Source: Pedobacter nutrimenti (GTDB lineage: Bacteria > Bacteroidota > Bacteroidia > Sphingobacteriales > Sphingobacteriaceae). Taken from it: a DNA stretch of 64,000 bases. The translations under genes were made by a program, and so were the position numbers. The first letter of the stretch is position 1; each line of letters starts with the position of its first letter. Below are positions 50,362 through 59,749 of the stretch, one piece after another. The notes under the pieces were generated by a model. It was not told where the DNA came from. It made no database searches and saw only the letters and a program-made list of their open reading frames with translations. Location of the stretch: contig NZ_QKLU01000008.1 in NCBI RefSeq assembly GCF_003208655.1, positions 1 through 64,000 of the forward strand, given 5' to 3'.

Positions 50362-50565
50362 TTAAATAGCATATATGATTGCTTCATCTGCCGGATCAGA
50401 AAGCCCTTCAAAACGAAAAGTTCTGTCTATTTCAAATTCTCCCGGCAATAGCTGTAAATAATTGCCCCGGCATTCCAGGCAACTTTCCTTTAAATTGAAG
50501 TCAACTGAATATCCCTCTTTTTTTAGTTTATTCGGTATTTCCGAAACTGTTGTCATTGTATCCAT
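50362..50565 (-). CDS. small conserved Bacteroidota protein, 67 aa
   Basis: The sequence NLKESCLECRGNYLQLLPGEFEIDRTFRFEGLSDPADEAIIYAI matches a small protein widespread in Bacteroidota that databases often name phosphoribosylpyrophosphate synthetase, although it has none of that enzyme's motifs. It is soluble, with two close cysteines (CLEC). It follows the same direction as the cupin gene 140 bases downstream. Real function unknown. Confidence 0.7.
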   Translation of the reverse strand: MDTMTTVSEIPNKLKKEGYSVDFNLKESCLECRGNYLQLLPGEFEIDRTFRFEGLSDPADEAIIYAI

Positions 50566-50660
50566 AGCAAAATGATTTATTAAATCTAGTTAAGTTAATT
50601 ATTATAAATGACTTAACAGTTTTTAATCTATTTGATTTGTGATGATAGAATGCTCAGGCA

Positions 50661-50765
50661 GATTCTGGTGAATACCTTTCCTGACGTTTATGATCACATT
50701 ACCACCAATCATGTAAAAGAAAAATCCTTGTCTGGAATTATAACAATATTGAATTAATTGCTTGA
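50661..50765 (+). pseudogene. short 3' remnant of the 691-1383 gene
   Basis: About 105 bases align with 1271-1383 (TCTGGTnAATACCTTTCCTGA and onward to the stop), with substitutions and a small deletion. No start is present. This is the leftmost part of the right-hand scaffold copy. Confidence 0.75.
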
Positions 50766-50768
50766 GTG

Positions 50769-51002
50769 TCACAATAGAAGCAAAGTTATGATTTCTATGG
50801 TTGTGTTAAAAACGGTGATTAATAAGGCTTCCAGCCGCTCTTTGTCATCGCCAATAAATCCAAATTTGTCATAACGTTCAAAAAGCGCTTTCTCATATTT
50901 ATTGAAGGTGTCATAATCAATGTACTTGCTTCGTATTCGCTCATCAGAATTGTATTTAGATCGAACCACACAAAAGGCATTATTTATGAAGTCTATTGTC
51001 AT
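50769..51002 (-). CDS. possible small protein, 77 aa
   Basis: An open frame rich in Tyr, Asp and Lys (SKYIDYDTFNKYEKALFERYDKFGF) with a hydrophobic C-terminus (ITLLLL). The composition looks protein-like, but no family is recognised and it lies in a stretch of gene fragments, so it may itself be a truncated gene. Confidence 0.35.
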   Translation of the reverse strand: MTIDFINNAFCVVRSKYNSDERIRSKYIDYDTFNKYEKALFERYDKFGFIGDDKERLEALLITVFNTTIEIITLLLL

Positions 51003-51208
51003 GCTATAGCGATATCCGTCTGAATTCTTTAATAACGAAATTAAGATTGTATGATCTTTATCTGGATTTGTTTTTCTCTTATGAAAAAGGTCAGCGAATT
51101 TCAGAAAGTTATTTTGTCAAAATTTTAAAAACGTCTCACGCTGAAAAGCGAAGGCACACTCCTATTAATATAAATCTTTGCAGTCTTTAAAATTAACAAA
51201 TTTATTGG

Positions 51209-51462
51209 AAATGCCCCGCACACCTTTGCGGCCTGCAAAAAAGGCCAACCCCACAGAGGCCATAGATGGTTTTTTGCTTTCGGTGTTTACGGAGAAAAGA
51301 CAGGGCGAGTAATGGGTGGCAGTAGTGGAACCGAGGTTTGTCTGTTTAAACCTACCCAATTCCCAATGGTGCCGATTTATGTCCGAAATATAATCTGTCA
51401 TTTTCAGAGGGTATCCGACCGGATACGCACCATATACATCAATATAAGTTTTTAATATTAAA
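51209..51462. repeat. dispersed repeat, right copy (partner at 1456-1705)
   Basis: Same orientation and content as 1456-1705, ending at the equivalent point within the 3' end of the 1622-2497 gene. Here the gene is absent beyond that point. Confidence 0.75.
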
Positions 51463-51755
51463 TACCAAAATACTGGATCAGGGATTGTATCAAAACAGGT
51501 GGTGAAAGCTGTCTGTGGTTGTTTATTTTGGCTCCTATACGGAAGAATACGTATCCATCGAGGGAACAGGTCTCGCTAAACTACGAAAAATGGCTTTGGA
51601 TCCCCTGATTAGGTGTTTGGGGTCGATTACCGGACGCTATAGGGGGCTGGTGACCTCAAAACGGTGGAAGTACAGGAGGTTTAGAATTGGAGCAGGTACA
51701 AAACGCACCTATGGGAAATTAATTATATTTGGCCTGGATGTAATAGCATTCGCTA
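51463..51755. other. 293-base unique filler in the right scaffold copy
   Basis: In the left copy the same position holds about 11.2 kb of genes (1706-12901). Here it holds only 293 bases with an unconvincing 86-codon frame (51515-51775). This may be a cargo remnant. Confidence 0.5.
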
Positions 51756-51951
51756 ACCTCAAAGTGTCTTTGTAGGTTAAAATTACCACAGGACTGCTTT
51801 CGGTGTTGAGATTTTCTTATCGGCGGTAATTTTCTTTTATTGTAGCACGACCATGGCGTCTCGTTATGTTACCAAAATGCGTCGCCACTAGAAAAGCCAG
51901 GTTTTCTCCTATGTTTTTGAAAATAAGAGTGCGTAACAATTAATGTGCGAA

Positions 51952-51998
51952 GATGATAAATGCTATAACCTGGCCTTTTAGTTATAGCATTTATCGTC
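51952..51998. terminator. long hairpin, counterpart of 12959-13005
   Basis: Arms GATGATAAATGCTATAAC and GTTATAGCATTTATCGTC pair over 18 bases with a single G-T type change. Where the left copy has a mismatch (A/C), this copy has a T-A pair. The loop (CTGGCCTTTTA) is unrelated to the left loop. Confidence 0.55.
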
Positions 51999-52036
51999 GT
52001 ATAAACGGACAGAAAAGTATGAGGAAGACGCCAATG

Positions 52037-52384
52037 TTATTTATCGTAGTCTTTAAGGTTAAATGTTCTTGACTCCGATGGTGAATCCGACGTATTCATT
52101 TCATCAATAAGTTCTTCAAACCTACCGTCTGCGTAATAATATCTCAAGATTTTATTGGCCTGCCCTCTATCTACTCCTATTTTAGAGAATTTATGCTCTA
52201 AGTCATAGAACCCCTTAAAATTCGCCATTTTTGATTCGTCTAAAAAAACCTCATCTAATATTTTTCCAACCCCATTAATTTCATTTTGTGTGACAAATCC
52301 AATCATTTCCAGTTCGTGATCAATAGCGTCTTCAAAACCATTTAATAGGTCGTATATTTGTCCAGATGATGCAGAGATTCCCAT
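52037..52384 (-). CDS. hypothetical acidic protein, 115 aa (duplicate of 13085-13432)
   Basis: Near-identical to the left copy, ending SRTFNLKDYDK. The ATG at 52384 matches the left start. An in-frame TTG at 52423 would add 13 residues (beginning ARFIDSIKNTSE), and similar sequence exists upstream in the left copy but out of frame. Function unknown. Preservation of the frame suggests recent duplication or selection. Confidence 0.6.
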   Translation of the reverse strand: MGISASSGQIYDLLNGFEDAIDHELEMIGFVTQNEINGVGKILDEVFLDESKMANFKGFYDLEHKFSKIGVDRGQANKILRYYYADGRFEELIDEMNTSDSPSESRTFNLKDYDK

Positions 52385-52787
52385 CTCAGATGTATTTTTT
52401 ATAGAGTCTATAAATCTCGCCAAGTATTTTACCCTAAAAGAATTTTGTTATCTTTTTCCATGTTTTTTTATTGAAAGATAACATATTCCATTCAAGTCCC
52501 AAATCAAAAACTAGATTTATTAAACGTGGTGCTGTTTACTACTAAAAGACCCTCATGTAGGCTTAAATAGGATGCCTACTGTTACTTATTTGTTACTCTG
52601 CTAGTGTAACGTATTGATAGTTAGAGCTTAATTCTATTCCGGCCATACTAGGGGTGGGGAGTCAATTGTTTTTCCTGCAAAGGTAAGGGATAAAAAATTG
52701 GCACGGGAAAGTTTAGCACGGATTTGGATATTTATCATTCAGTACCCATTTTGCTTTTGGACTAAACCGCAATTGCAGGAGATTTTT

Positions 52788-53897
52788 TTAAGTTTTGACC
52801 GCATTTAACAATAGCTCCCATTCCGCATAATAGTCTTTTGAATCCAAAAGCTTCTTTATGATAAATGAGTAAGCCGGATCGAAATACGAGGCATATATAT
52901 ACACGTCAAGAGCAGACGCAGGTTTAAAGGCAGCTCCGATTTTATAGGTTGCTTCCTTGTTGTCGGCCCTTTTTTTATCAAATGAAACTTTGCTGTTCAC
53001 AAATTCGCGATGTATTTTCTCGCCGGTAACATAAGGCAATAAGAAATTAACAGAATTTTGTATAGAAGAGCCTGAAGGTGATTTGTAATGAAAGTAATCC
53101 CCTTTACCTGTTCGCTGAATGGTCATTGCTGCCCTTAATAAAGGTTCAAGAGTATAAATGTGGTAATGCAATGCATCTCTTTCCTCAAAGTCAAAACCCG
53201 AACCATTGGGGTACAGATTTTTCAGGACCTGGCTTTTTATTGCTGAATCAATAAATTTCTGGTAAGCCTTGTGATCCAGGATGTAAGCAATATTGGCTAC
53301 AATTTTTATCCGGTGGGAATTCCAGTTGTTGTTGACCGATTTTTTGGCAGAAAGAAATCTTGGATTTGAAATCTGGGCATCCGCGATCTGAACCAGCCAG
53401 GTGTTTATCCTGTCCCTGTCCTGCCGGGACATATCTTCCTTGATCAGGTCATAGCCTTCCAGTAAAGGATCCAGTTTGGTATCATTAATCGGGTTGCCTG
53501 TACTTTTATTAACCTGTGCCCAGGCCAGCAGGTAAGCAATACATTTTTTCAGGTAAAGGGCTTGCTGGCTGATCCGGTAAACATAAGCCAGCGCATATAT
53601 TTTACGTACATCAGCCAGGGCTTTTATCGTAACTATTTTCTTTGGGTCATTGGCCAGATGCCCTTCAGATGTAATCGTATCCACCGGATTTGGAGTTTGC
53701 CGAAGCGCAGCTTCGGCCAATACCTCCAGGGGGGTATAAATTTTTTTTGCTTCAGGATCAGTCTTTACAAGTAAAGCCAGTTTTGTGAGCTCATCCTTAT
53801 TTAAACCAACATACTGGGCTTTTAGCCTGGCGGTGAACAACAAACTTATTAGGATAAATGCAGTTCCGGGAATTAGAATTCTGTTTAGGTTAATCAT
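52788..53897 (-). CDS. alginate-lyase-family polysaccharide lyase
   Basis: 369 residues. Signal peptide at about 1-27 ending LKAQ. The helical sequence with NNWNSHRIKIVANIAYIL and ERDALHYHIYTLEPLL matches the (alpha/alpha)6 alginate_lyase fold, where Asn, His, Arg and Tyr of these segments form the active site. Length and context fit PL5/PL38-type lyases that cleave uronic-acid polymers (alginate or glucuronan). Last gene of the SusCD operon, five bases after the DUF5017 gene, and the only catalytic enzyme of the locus. Confidence 0.8.
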   Translation of the reverse strand: MINLNRILIPGTAFILISLLFTARLKAQYVGLNKDELTKLALLVKTDPEAKKIYTPLEVLAEAALRQTPNPVDTITSEGHLANDPKKIVTIKALADVRKIYALAYVYRISQQALYLKKCIAYLLAWAQVNKSTGNPINDTKLDPLLEGYDLIKEDMSRQDRDRINTWLVQIADAQISNPRFLSAKKSVNNNWNSHRIKIVANIAYILDHKAYQKFIDSAIKSQVLKNLYPNGSGFDFEERDALHYHIYTLEPLLRAAMTIQRTGKGDYFHYKSPSGSSIQNSVNFLLPYVTGEKIHREFVNSKVSFDKKRADNKEATYKIGAAFKPASALDVYIYASYFDPAYSFIIKKLLDSKDYYAEWELLLNAVKT

Positions 53898-53901
53898 ATT
53901 A

Positions 53902-54798
53902 CTATTTTACTGTTACATCAATTGTTTTGACCACTTCCTTGTTCCCATATATGGTAAAATTAGCAGCAACGAATGTAGCTTTGTAAGTGCCTGGTTTGCT
54001 GTACCTGTAAGTATAAGAGCTGATTTCTGCATCCAGATAGCTCTTGACTGGCAGGCCTTTATCCGGCCCTTTGTCTGCTTTTCCGGCATCAAAACCCTTG
54101 CTTATCGCCCAGGTCACCGTCCTTGCTTCTGTATTGACATCATTCCCCCTCAGAATGATAGCAGAGGTTGAAACGGAAGACCTGCCTGGATCAACTGCGC
54201 CTTCATTAATGAGCTGAAACCCGGAATTACTGTTGTCACCCAGGTCCACCAGGCCAATTGAAGTATTGCTTTTTAAGGTTAAGTTGTTCACTGTCCAGGT
54301 CCTTTGCTTACCATTGGCGGCCTGCGGTGCTGTGGTATAACGAAAAGCAATATAAATGGGCTTTCCGTCCACAACCAGATCGGTTAAGTTGGCCGAAGTA
54401 TTCACAAAGGTTGCATTGGTTGCCAGGGTAACCCTGCTGGTCACATCTGTCCAGGTTGCAGCCTTTACCTGCTCAATGGTAGGTATCCCCTTAAAGTCAG
54501 TAGAGACAAGCACCGAGAACTGGTTTTGCTGAGTGCCGTTATTTACATTACTGGCAAACTTTAAGGACAGATCGCCCTTTTCAACAATCCTGCCGGTTTT
54601 AAAAGTGTAATCATTTCCAACTTCCCCGGAATAGAACGTGATCAGCCCGCTGGCGGTTTTTAAATTAAACTTTACGTCTTGTCCCGGCGAATATTCGGCC
54701 TGTCCCAGCGTAACTTCCAGCAATGGTGCTTCTGGTGCCGGGTCTTTAGCGCAGGCAGCAAAAAGCAGACAAATAACAAGAAAATAAAAATTTTTCAT
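53902..54798 (-). CDS. DUF5017-like surface lipoprotein (SusE-type glycan binding)
   Basis: 298 residues from the ATG at 54798; the longer frame to 54879 runs into susD. Lipobox FAAC gives lipidated Cys17, then an Ig-like domain (about 25-120) and a second beta domain containing AATWTDVTSRVTLAT and IYIAFRYTT. The arrangement is typical of DUF5017/SusE-position proteins in Bacteroidota polysaccharide loci, displayed on the cell surface to bind the target glycan. Same operon as susC, susD and the lyase. Confidence 0.8.
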   Translation of the reverse strand: MKNFYFLVICLLFAACAKDPAPEAPLLEVTLGQAEYSPGQDVKFNLKTASGLITFYSGEVGNDYTFKTGRIVEKGDLSLKFASNVNNGTQQNQFSVLVSTDFKGIPTIEQVKAATWTDVTSRVTLATNATFVNTSANLTDLVVDGKPIYIAFRYTTAPQAANGKQRTWTVNNLTLKSNTSIGLVDLGDNSNSGFQLINEGAVDPGRSSVSTSAIILRGNDVNTEARTVTWAISKGFDAGKADKGPDKGLPVKSYLDAEISSYTYRYSKPGTYKATFVAANFTIYGNKEVVKTIDVTVK

Positions 54799-54815
54799 CT
54801 TTTTTAATTTATAAA

Positions 54816-56396
54816 TTACCAACCTGAATTTTGGGTCAACTTCCTGTTTAAACCAATTTCCCTTGAAGGGATAGGCCATATTACATCTCTGCCGGTGACA
54901 TTGTTAAATGCAAGCCTTCCGTATTTTTGACTTGCAGGGGCCTCGGCATCAAACAGGTCTAAAGTTTGTTTCATCGCCGTTAGAAAGGTATTCCATCTGA
55001 CCAGGTCGCGTTTTCTTAAGCATTCAAAACACAGCTCCCTGGAGCGTTCGTTCTGGATATCCTGCAGGGTGACCGATGCCAGGTCAAATTCGCCCGGGTT
55101 AACAGCTCCTGGCAATAATTTACCATAAGCCCTTCTCCTGACCAGATTAAATGCATTCCTGCCTTCCGGGCTGGGGCCGACCTGGAGGTCCGCTTCGGCA
55201 AACATCAACAGTACATCAGAAAATCTGAGTATGGGAAAGTTTTGCGGGGTATCATTTTTTCCCTGAGGTTTTAATGTTTCATACTCCCTGCGCCATTTAC
55301 CCGAATTTCTTTGGTATATCTGGCTTGCGGTATGATTGACCTTACTGGTACCGTTCCACCGGTAGGGGGCTATTGCCCAGTCCCTCCTCAGGTCAGCAGA
55401 AGTTCCATTGGCATTGTTCTGATAAAGGGCAAACAATTTACCCGTTGTTGCGATATAGCCATAGGTATAACCGGCATCGGTATTGTTCTGGATCCCGTTA
55501 TTATTTCCCACCCTGCCACCTTCACGGTAAGCATCCAGGCGGTTACCCCAGAATTCCACTTCCCATATGCTTTCCCTGATGTCGTATTTATCCTCAGCAT
55601 AATTGATAAATACCCTGCTGTAATCCGGATTAAGGGCATGTCCGGCCAATGGGTCATTGATGACCTTCAGGGCCCATTCCCTTGCCTGGGCATACCGTTT
55701 TGTGTCATTTACAGGGTTTCCTGCCGCATATAAGCATACCCGGGCAAGTATGCCGCGGATTGCTGATTTACTGATCCTGCCCCCAAAACCAATAGTTGTA
55801 ATGGGTTTTACCAGCCCTTCGGCTTCAGTCATATCCATTATGATTTTATCGTAGACTTGTTTGGCAGGGGTCCTGGCCTGATCAGTTTCATCTGCATTGG
55901 GCAAAGATTGTAACACCAGAGGTACATCACTAAAATTGCTCACCAGCATAAAATGATAATATGCCCTTAAAAAAAGGGCTTCGCCTTTAATGGAATTGCG
56001 GTTTGCGTCAGAGATATCTGAAGCCTTGTGGATGTTTTCCAGTAACAGGTTTGCCCTGTTGATCCCCTGATAACACTGCTGCCAATAGCCCAGAACATAG
56101 GGATCAGCAACCGAAACATCATAGACCGATACTCCTGTAAGCTCCGTAGTGCGAAAAAAGTACATCTCATCTGCGTCCAGACCCAGGCGCCCAAGCATCC
56201 TGTCCCCATACAGGAAAGCAGATCCCAGCGGATCATAAACCCCGTTCAGTGCTGTATTCAGCTGTGCTTCCGTTTGATAATAATCTGCAGTGGAAACAAA
56301 ATCTTTTGGCGTGGTGTCTAGAAATTTGCCACAGGAACTGGGCAGTATCAGGACAACTGCTATTATTAAATTGAAAATCTTTTTCATCTGTTTCAT
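54816..56396 (-). CDS. susD: SusD/RagB-family outer-membrane lipoprotein
   Basis: 526 residues; an ATG three codons in is an equal candidate. Lipobox PSSC gives the lipidated Cys, followed by the SusD opening KFLDTTPKDFVSTADYYQTEAQLNTALNGVYDPL. TPR-like helices follow, with the family end ELCFECLRKRDLVRWNTFL and VIWPIPSREIGLNRKLTQNSGW. It caps the SusC barrel encoded 19 bases upstream and captures oligosaccharides. Confidence 0.95.
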   Translation of the reverse strand: MKQMKKIFNLIIAVVLILPSSCGKFLDTTPKDFVSTADYYQTEAQLNTALNGVYDPLGSAFLYGDRMLGRLGLDADEMYFFRTTELTGVSVYDVSVADPYVLGYWQQCYQGINRANLLLENIHKASDISDANRNSIKGEALFLRAYYHFMLVSNFSDVPLVLQSLPNADETDQARTPAKQVYDKIIMDMTEAEGLVKPITTIGFGGRISKSAIRGILARVCLYAAGNPVNDTKRYAQAREWALKVINDPLAGHALNPDYSRVFINYAEDKYDIRESIWEVEFWGNRLDAYREGGRVGNNNGIQNNTDAGYTYGYIATTGKLFALYQNNANGTSADLRRDWAIAPYRWNGTSKVNHTASQIYQRNSGKWRREYETLKPQGKNDTPQNFPILRFSDVLLMFAEADLQVGPSPEGRNAFNLVRRRAYGKLLPGAVNPGEFDLASVTLQDIQNERSRELCFECLRKRDLVRWNTFLTAMKQTLDLFDAEAPASQKYGRLAFNNVTGRDVIWPIPSREIGLNRKLTQNSGW

Positions 56397-56415
56397 AATT
56401 TGTTTTCTAGAACAA

Positions 56416-59400
56416 TTAAAATTTTACATTTAGTCCGAATACCACCGTTCTTGCACGGGGATACGCGGAAAAATCAAATCCCGGGGTTAGCGCTGAATTC
56501 CTCACGGAAACTTCCGGGTCCATACCGGAATATTTGGTCCAGGTATGGATGTTTTGTGCCGAGACGGAAAAGTTGACTGCATTCAGTTTTAAGCTTTTGC
56601 TGATCTTTTTTGGAAGCGTATAGCTTAGGGAGATGGTTTTTAGCCTTAAAAAGGACCCATCTTCCAGTACCCTTGACGAATACACTCCATTAGGCCCCGC
56701 ACCATTGACACCAGGTAACAAATTGCTTGGATTGCTTGGTGTCCAGCGATCGTTGTAGGAGGCAAACTGGTTGATGTTGGTCCCCCGGCCGCCACCTTCA
56801 AAGAAAATCCTGTTTGCGTTATAGATGTCATTTCCGTAAGACCACTGGAGAAGTACATTGAGGTTAAAGCCTTTGTAGGTAAAGTCATTGGAAAAACCAC
56901 CGATATGTTTAGGTAAGGTCCGCCCGATTACGGTCTGGTCGTAACTGTTTATCTCCAAATCCCCGTTGAGGTCTTTGTATTTTATATCTCCGGGCTTGAT
57001 GTTGGCCCTCGGCGTACCATTTCCGGGAATATTATTTTTTAGGACATAAGTGCCTGGGGAGGGCTGATCGAAGTCCCCCAGCTGATAAACGCCATCGAAA
57101 ATATAACCAAAAAACTGAGCTGCAGGTTCACCGATTTTGGCTACATAAAGAAAAGAATTGTTAAAAAAAGTATCCCACCTGACATTCGACAATAAAACTT
57201 CCTCATTCGTGTTCAGCGCCAGGACTTTGTTCTGGTTAAAACTGATATTGAAATTTGACCTCCATTTGAAATTTTCAGAGTTGATGTTTACTGTACTGAG
57301 TGAAAATTCAAGTCCGGTGTTTTGTACTTTGCCAACGTTCCTGAAAGCTGTCTGGTAACCGGAAGTGAATGGAATATTTGCATTTAGCAATAAATCATTG
57401 GTGATCTTTTTATACCAGTCAACTGTAAATTCTATACGGTCCTTAAACAGGGCCAGGTCATAACCGATATCAAATGAGTTGGTGGTTTCCCATTTTAAAT
57501 TATTGTTGCTCAGGGAAGCCGGTACGGCACCTAATGCAGGGGTACCATTGTTAAAAGAATAGGAGTTTTCTATCGGAAAATTCAATGCGGCCAGATAGGC
57601 ATAGTCATCCACACGGTTGTTTCCCGAACTTCCATAGCTCAGCCTTATTTTCGATTCAGAGACGAAGGCCAGGTTTTTCATGAATTTTTCCTCGTTCATT
57701 TTCCAGGAGACAGCCGCGGAGGGAAAATAACCCCATCGGTTACCCCTGGCAAAACGCGAGGAACCATCTGCGCGATAGGTTGCCGAAAAATAATACCTGG
57801 ACTTATAATTATAATTTACCCTTCCGAATAAGGACATCAGGCGCGAATCAGACAACTGGGAGGTATTGGGCAGCGGAATCCCCTCATCAATCCCGCTAAT
57901 GCCCAGCAGTTCATTCGGGATCAGCTGGCTTTCCAGTCCAAACACACTGGTGCTTGTATTTTGTAAAGAAGAGCCGACCACTACATCTAAAGCATGTATT
58001 TTGCCAAATATATTGGTATAGTTCAGTGTATTTTCATTGTCCCAGACATTGGTTTCAGAAAAATTCACACTGCCCTGGACCCCCCTGATATTGGTTGGCA
58101 ACAATGGGGTCCCCCTGGAGGTCTGGCTGTTGTAAAATTGCTGTCCCCTGACCAAACGGTTGTTCAGCCCTCCTTGTACTTTTAACTTTAAATTCTTTGT
58201 AAAACTATAGGATGCATAGGCATTGGTAATGATACTGTTGCTCCTTATATTCCTGAATTCGTTTTTTGCAGATGTTACCGGATTGATCCGGTAATCATTG
58301 CTCAGATCAGCTTCCGGATCTACCAGTTCGTCCTCCAGGTCAATTCCTGAACCCGTTACCGGCCTGGAACCAAACACCGAATACAACAAATAGCTGGTCG
58401 AAGAACTTGAACCTGTTCCGTTCGAAACGGTCTTTCCGGTGGAGACATTACTGGAATAATTCATGTTTATTCCTGCACTCAGTTTCCTGGAGATGGTTTG
58501 GTCCAGGGCTACCCTTCCCTGGTAACGTTTGACCCCTGAATTGATGATAATGGCACTTTGATCAAACAAAGAACCGGAAATGGAATATTTCGTATCCTTG
58601 GTGCCCCCTCTTAAAGATAAATTGTGGATCTGGGTGATCCCTGTCCTGAACAACAGGTCCTGCCAATTGGTCGATCTCACATTTCTGTAATCTTCAAGTG
58701 TCTTTCCTGCAGCATTGTAGGAGGCATCTGTAGGGTCAAGGTCTGCCGGGGTATAATTCCGCTTCCCGTTCAAAGGGCTTTTTTCTATCGCATAACGGAC
58801 AAAATCGTAGGCATCCATTGTAGGGATGGTTTTAGTGATTTTGTTGAAACCTACAGAAGCAGAATAACTTAAAACCGGGAGGCCCGCCTTACCTTTTTTG
58901 GTTTCGATAACGATAACCCCGTTGGCGCCCCTTGCTCCATAAATTGCAGTGGATGAAGCATCCTTCAGCACAGTTATAGATTCAATATCGTCCGGATTGA
59001 TCGCAGAGGTCTCCAGGCCCTCCATGGGAAAGCCATCCAATACATATAAAGGGCCATTGTTCTGCGTAAGGGAATTTGCCCCCCTGATGACAATGTTGAT
59101 GCCTTCCGATCCAGGCTGGCCATCGTTGGATGAAACCTGCACCCCGGCAATCCTTCCGGCCAGGGCCTCATCAAAAGACCTTACGGGGGCTTTTTGCAGG
59201 TCCGTTATATTAACAGAACCTACTGATCCGGTAAGGTCTTTTTTCTTGACCGTTCCATAACCAATGACCATAACTTCCTCCAGGTCACTGGAACTTGGTT
59301 TTAAGGTCACATTCACAACCGTTCTGTTACCGATATTAACTTCCTGATTCCCGTAACCAATAAAACTAAAAGTCAGTACCAGGCTGCTTCCCTTCAGGTT

Positions 59401-59628
59401 GATTTTATATTTGCCATTTGTAGCGGTAGAGGCGATGGCATCAGTTCCTTTAAGACGGACCGTTACCCCTGGAACAGGCTCGCCTTTCTCATCGACTACC
59501 GTACCGGTAACCACTTTTTGAGGTGTATTGGCCGGGTTGGAATTGTTCTGCTGGGAAAAGGCATCCTGCCCGTAAATAAATAAAAGGAACAACAGTCCCT
59601 TTACACTGTTTAAATAAAATTTGCTCAT
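56416..59628 (-). CDS. susC: SusC/RagA-family TonB-dependent receptor
   Basis: 1070 residues. A signal peptide is followed by a carboxypeptidase-regulatory-like domain (about 38-115, VVTGTVVDEKGEPVPGVTVRLKG), the plug (120-240, with GSVGSVNITDLQKAPVRSFDEAL and VLDGFPMEGL), and a barrel ending VVFGLNVKF. It imports oligosaccharides with SusD. The substrate is probably an alginate- or glucuronan-like polymer, inferred from the lyase. Confidence 0.95.
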   Translation of the reverse strand: MSKFYLNSVKGLLFLLFIYGQDAFSQQNNSNPANTPQKVVTGTVVDEKGEPVPGVTVRLKGTDAIASTATNGKYKINLKGSSLVLTFSFIGYGNQEVNIGNRTVVNVTLKPSSSDLEEVMVIGYGTVKKKDLTGSVGSVNITDLQKAPVRSFDEALAGRIAGVQVSSNDGQPGSEGINIVIRGANSLTQNNGPLYVLDGFPMEGLETSAINPDDIESITVLKDASSTAIYGARGANGVIVIETKKGKAGLPVLSYSASVGFNKITKTIPTMDAYDFVRYAIEKSPLNGKRNYTPADLDPTDASYNAAGKTLEDYRNVRSTNWQDLLFRTGITQIHNLSLRGGTKDTKYSISGSLFDQSAIIINSGVKRYQGRVALDQTISRKLSAGINMNYSSNVSTGKTVSNGTGSSSSTSYLLYSVFGSRPVTGSGIDLEDELVDPEADLSNDYRINPVTSAKNEFRNIRSNSIITNAYASYSFTKNLKLKVQGGLNNRLVRGQQFYNSQTSRGTPLLPTNIRGVQGSVNFSETNVWDNENTLNYTNIFGKIHALDVVVGSSLQNTSTSVFGLESQLIPNELLGISGIDEGIPLPNTSQLSDSRLMSLFGRVNYNYKSRYYFSATYRADGSSRFARGNRWGYFPSAAVSWKMNEEKFMKNLAFVSESKIRLSYGSSGNNRVDDYAYLAALNFPIENSYSFNNGTPALGAVPASLSNNNLKWETTNSFDIGYDLALFKDRIEFTVDWYKKITNDLLLNANIPFTSGYQTAFRNVGKVQNTGLEFSLSTVNINSENFKWRSNFNISFNQNKVLALNTNEEVLLSNVRWDTFFNNSFLYVAKIGEPAAQFFGYIFDGVYQLGDFDQPSPGTYVLKNNIPGNGTPRANIKPGDIKYKDLNGDLEINSYDQTVIGRTLPKHIGGFSNDFTYKGFNLNVLLQWSYGNDIYNANRIFFEGGGRGTNINQFASYNDRWTPSNPSNLLPGVNGAGPNGVYSSRVLEDGSFLRLKTISLSYTLPKKISKSLKLNAVNFSVSAQNIHTWTKYSGMDPEVSVRNSALTPGFDFSAYPRARTVVFGLNVKF

Positions 59629-59670
59629 GGTTTAAGTTTGGTTGATCCATCTGAAAAGATCAGATGTTCA

Positions 59671-59712
59671 CAAAACTATGGGCGAGCGCAGAGAAAAACA
59701 CATGTTTTTTGG
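59671..59712 (-). promoter_or_regulatory. susC promoter and A/T inverted repeat
   Basis: On the minus strand TAGTTTTG (59678-59671) is a perfect -7 element, giving a leader of about 37 bases. Upstream, AAAAACACATGTTTTTT (59695-59711) is a near-palindrome at the place where a hybrid two-component regulator would bind. Confidence 0.6.
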
Positions 59713-59749
59713 TGAATAAATACATGGTTAATGCACTTTTTGATTGTTT

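Larger units (their letters stand above)
51756..52642. repeat. large direct repeat, right copy (partner at 12902-13690)
   Basis: Begins with ACCTCAAAGTGTCTTTG as on the left, then a 130-base segment not shared, then the conserved hairpin, the duplicated 115-codon gene and its upstream region to about 52642. Beyond this the sequence leads into the polysaccharide locus. Confidence 0.85.

Noticed and set aside
50996-51190. 64-codon rightward frame
   Set aside because: Overlaps the start of another weak frame and lies in a fragment zone without any family signal.
51515-51775. 86-codon frame in the right scaffold copy
   Set aside because: No recognisable domain, runs into the repeat, and no promoter is seen; more likely a chance frame.
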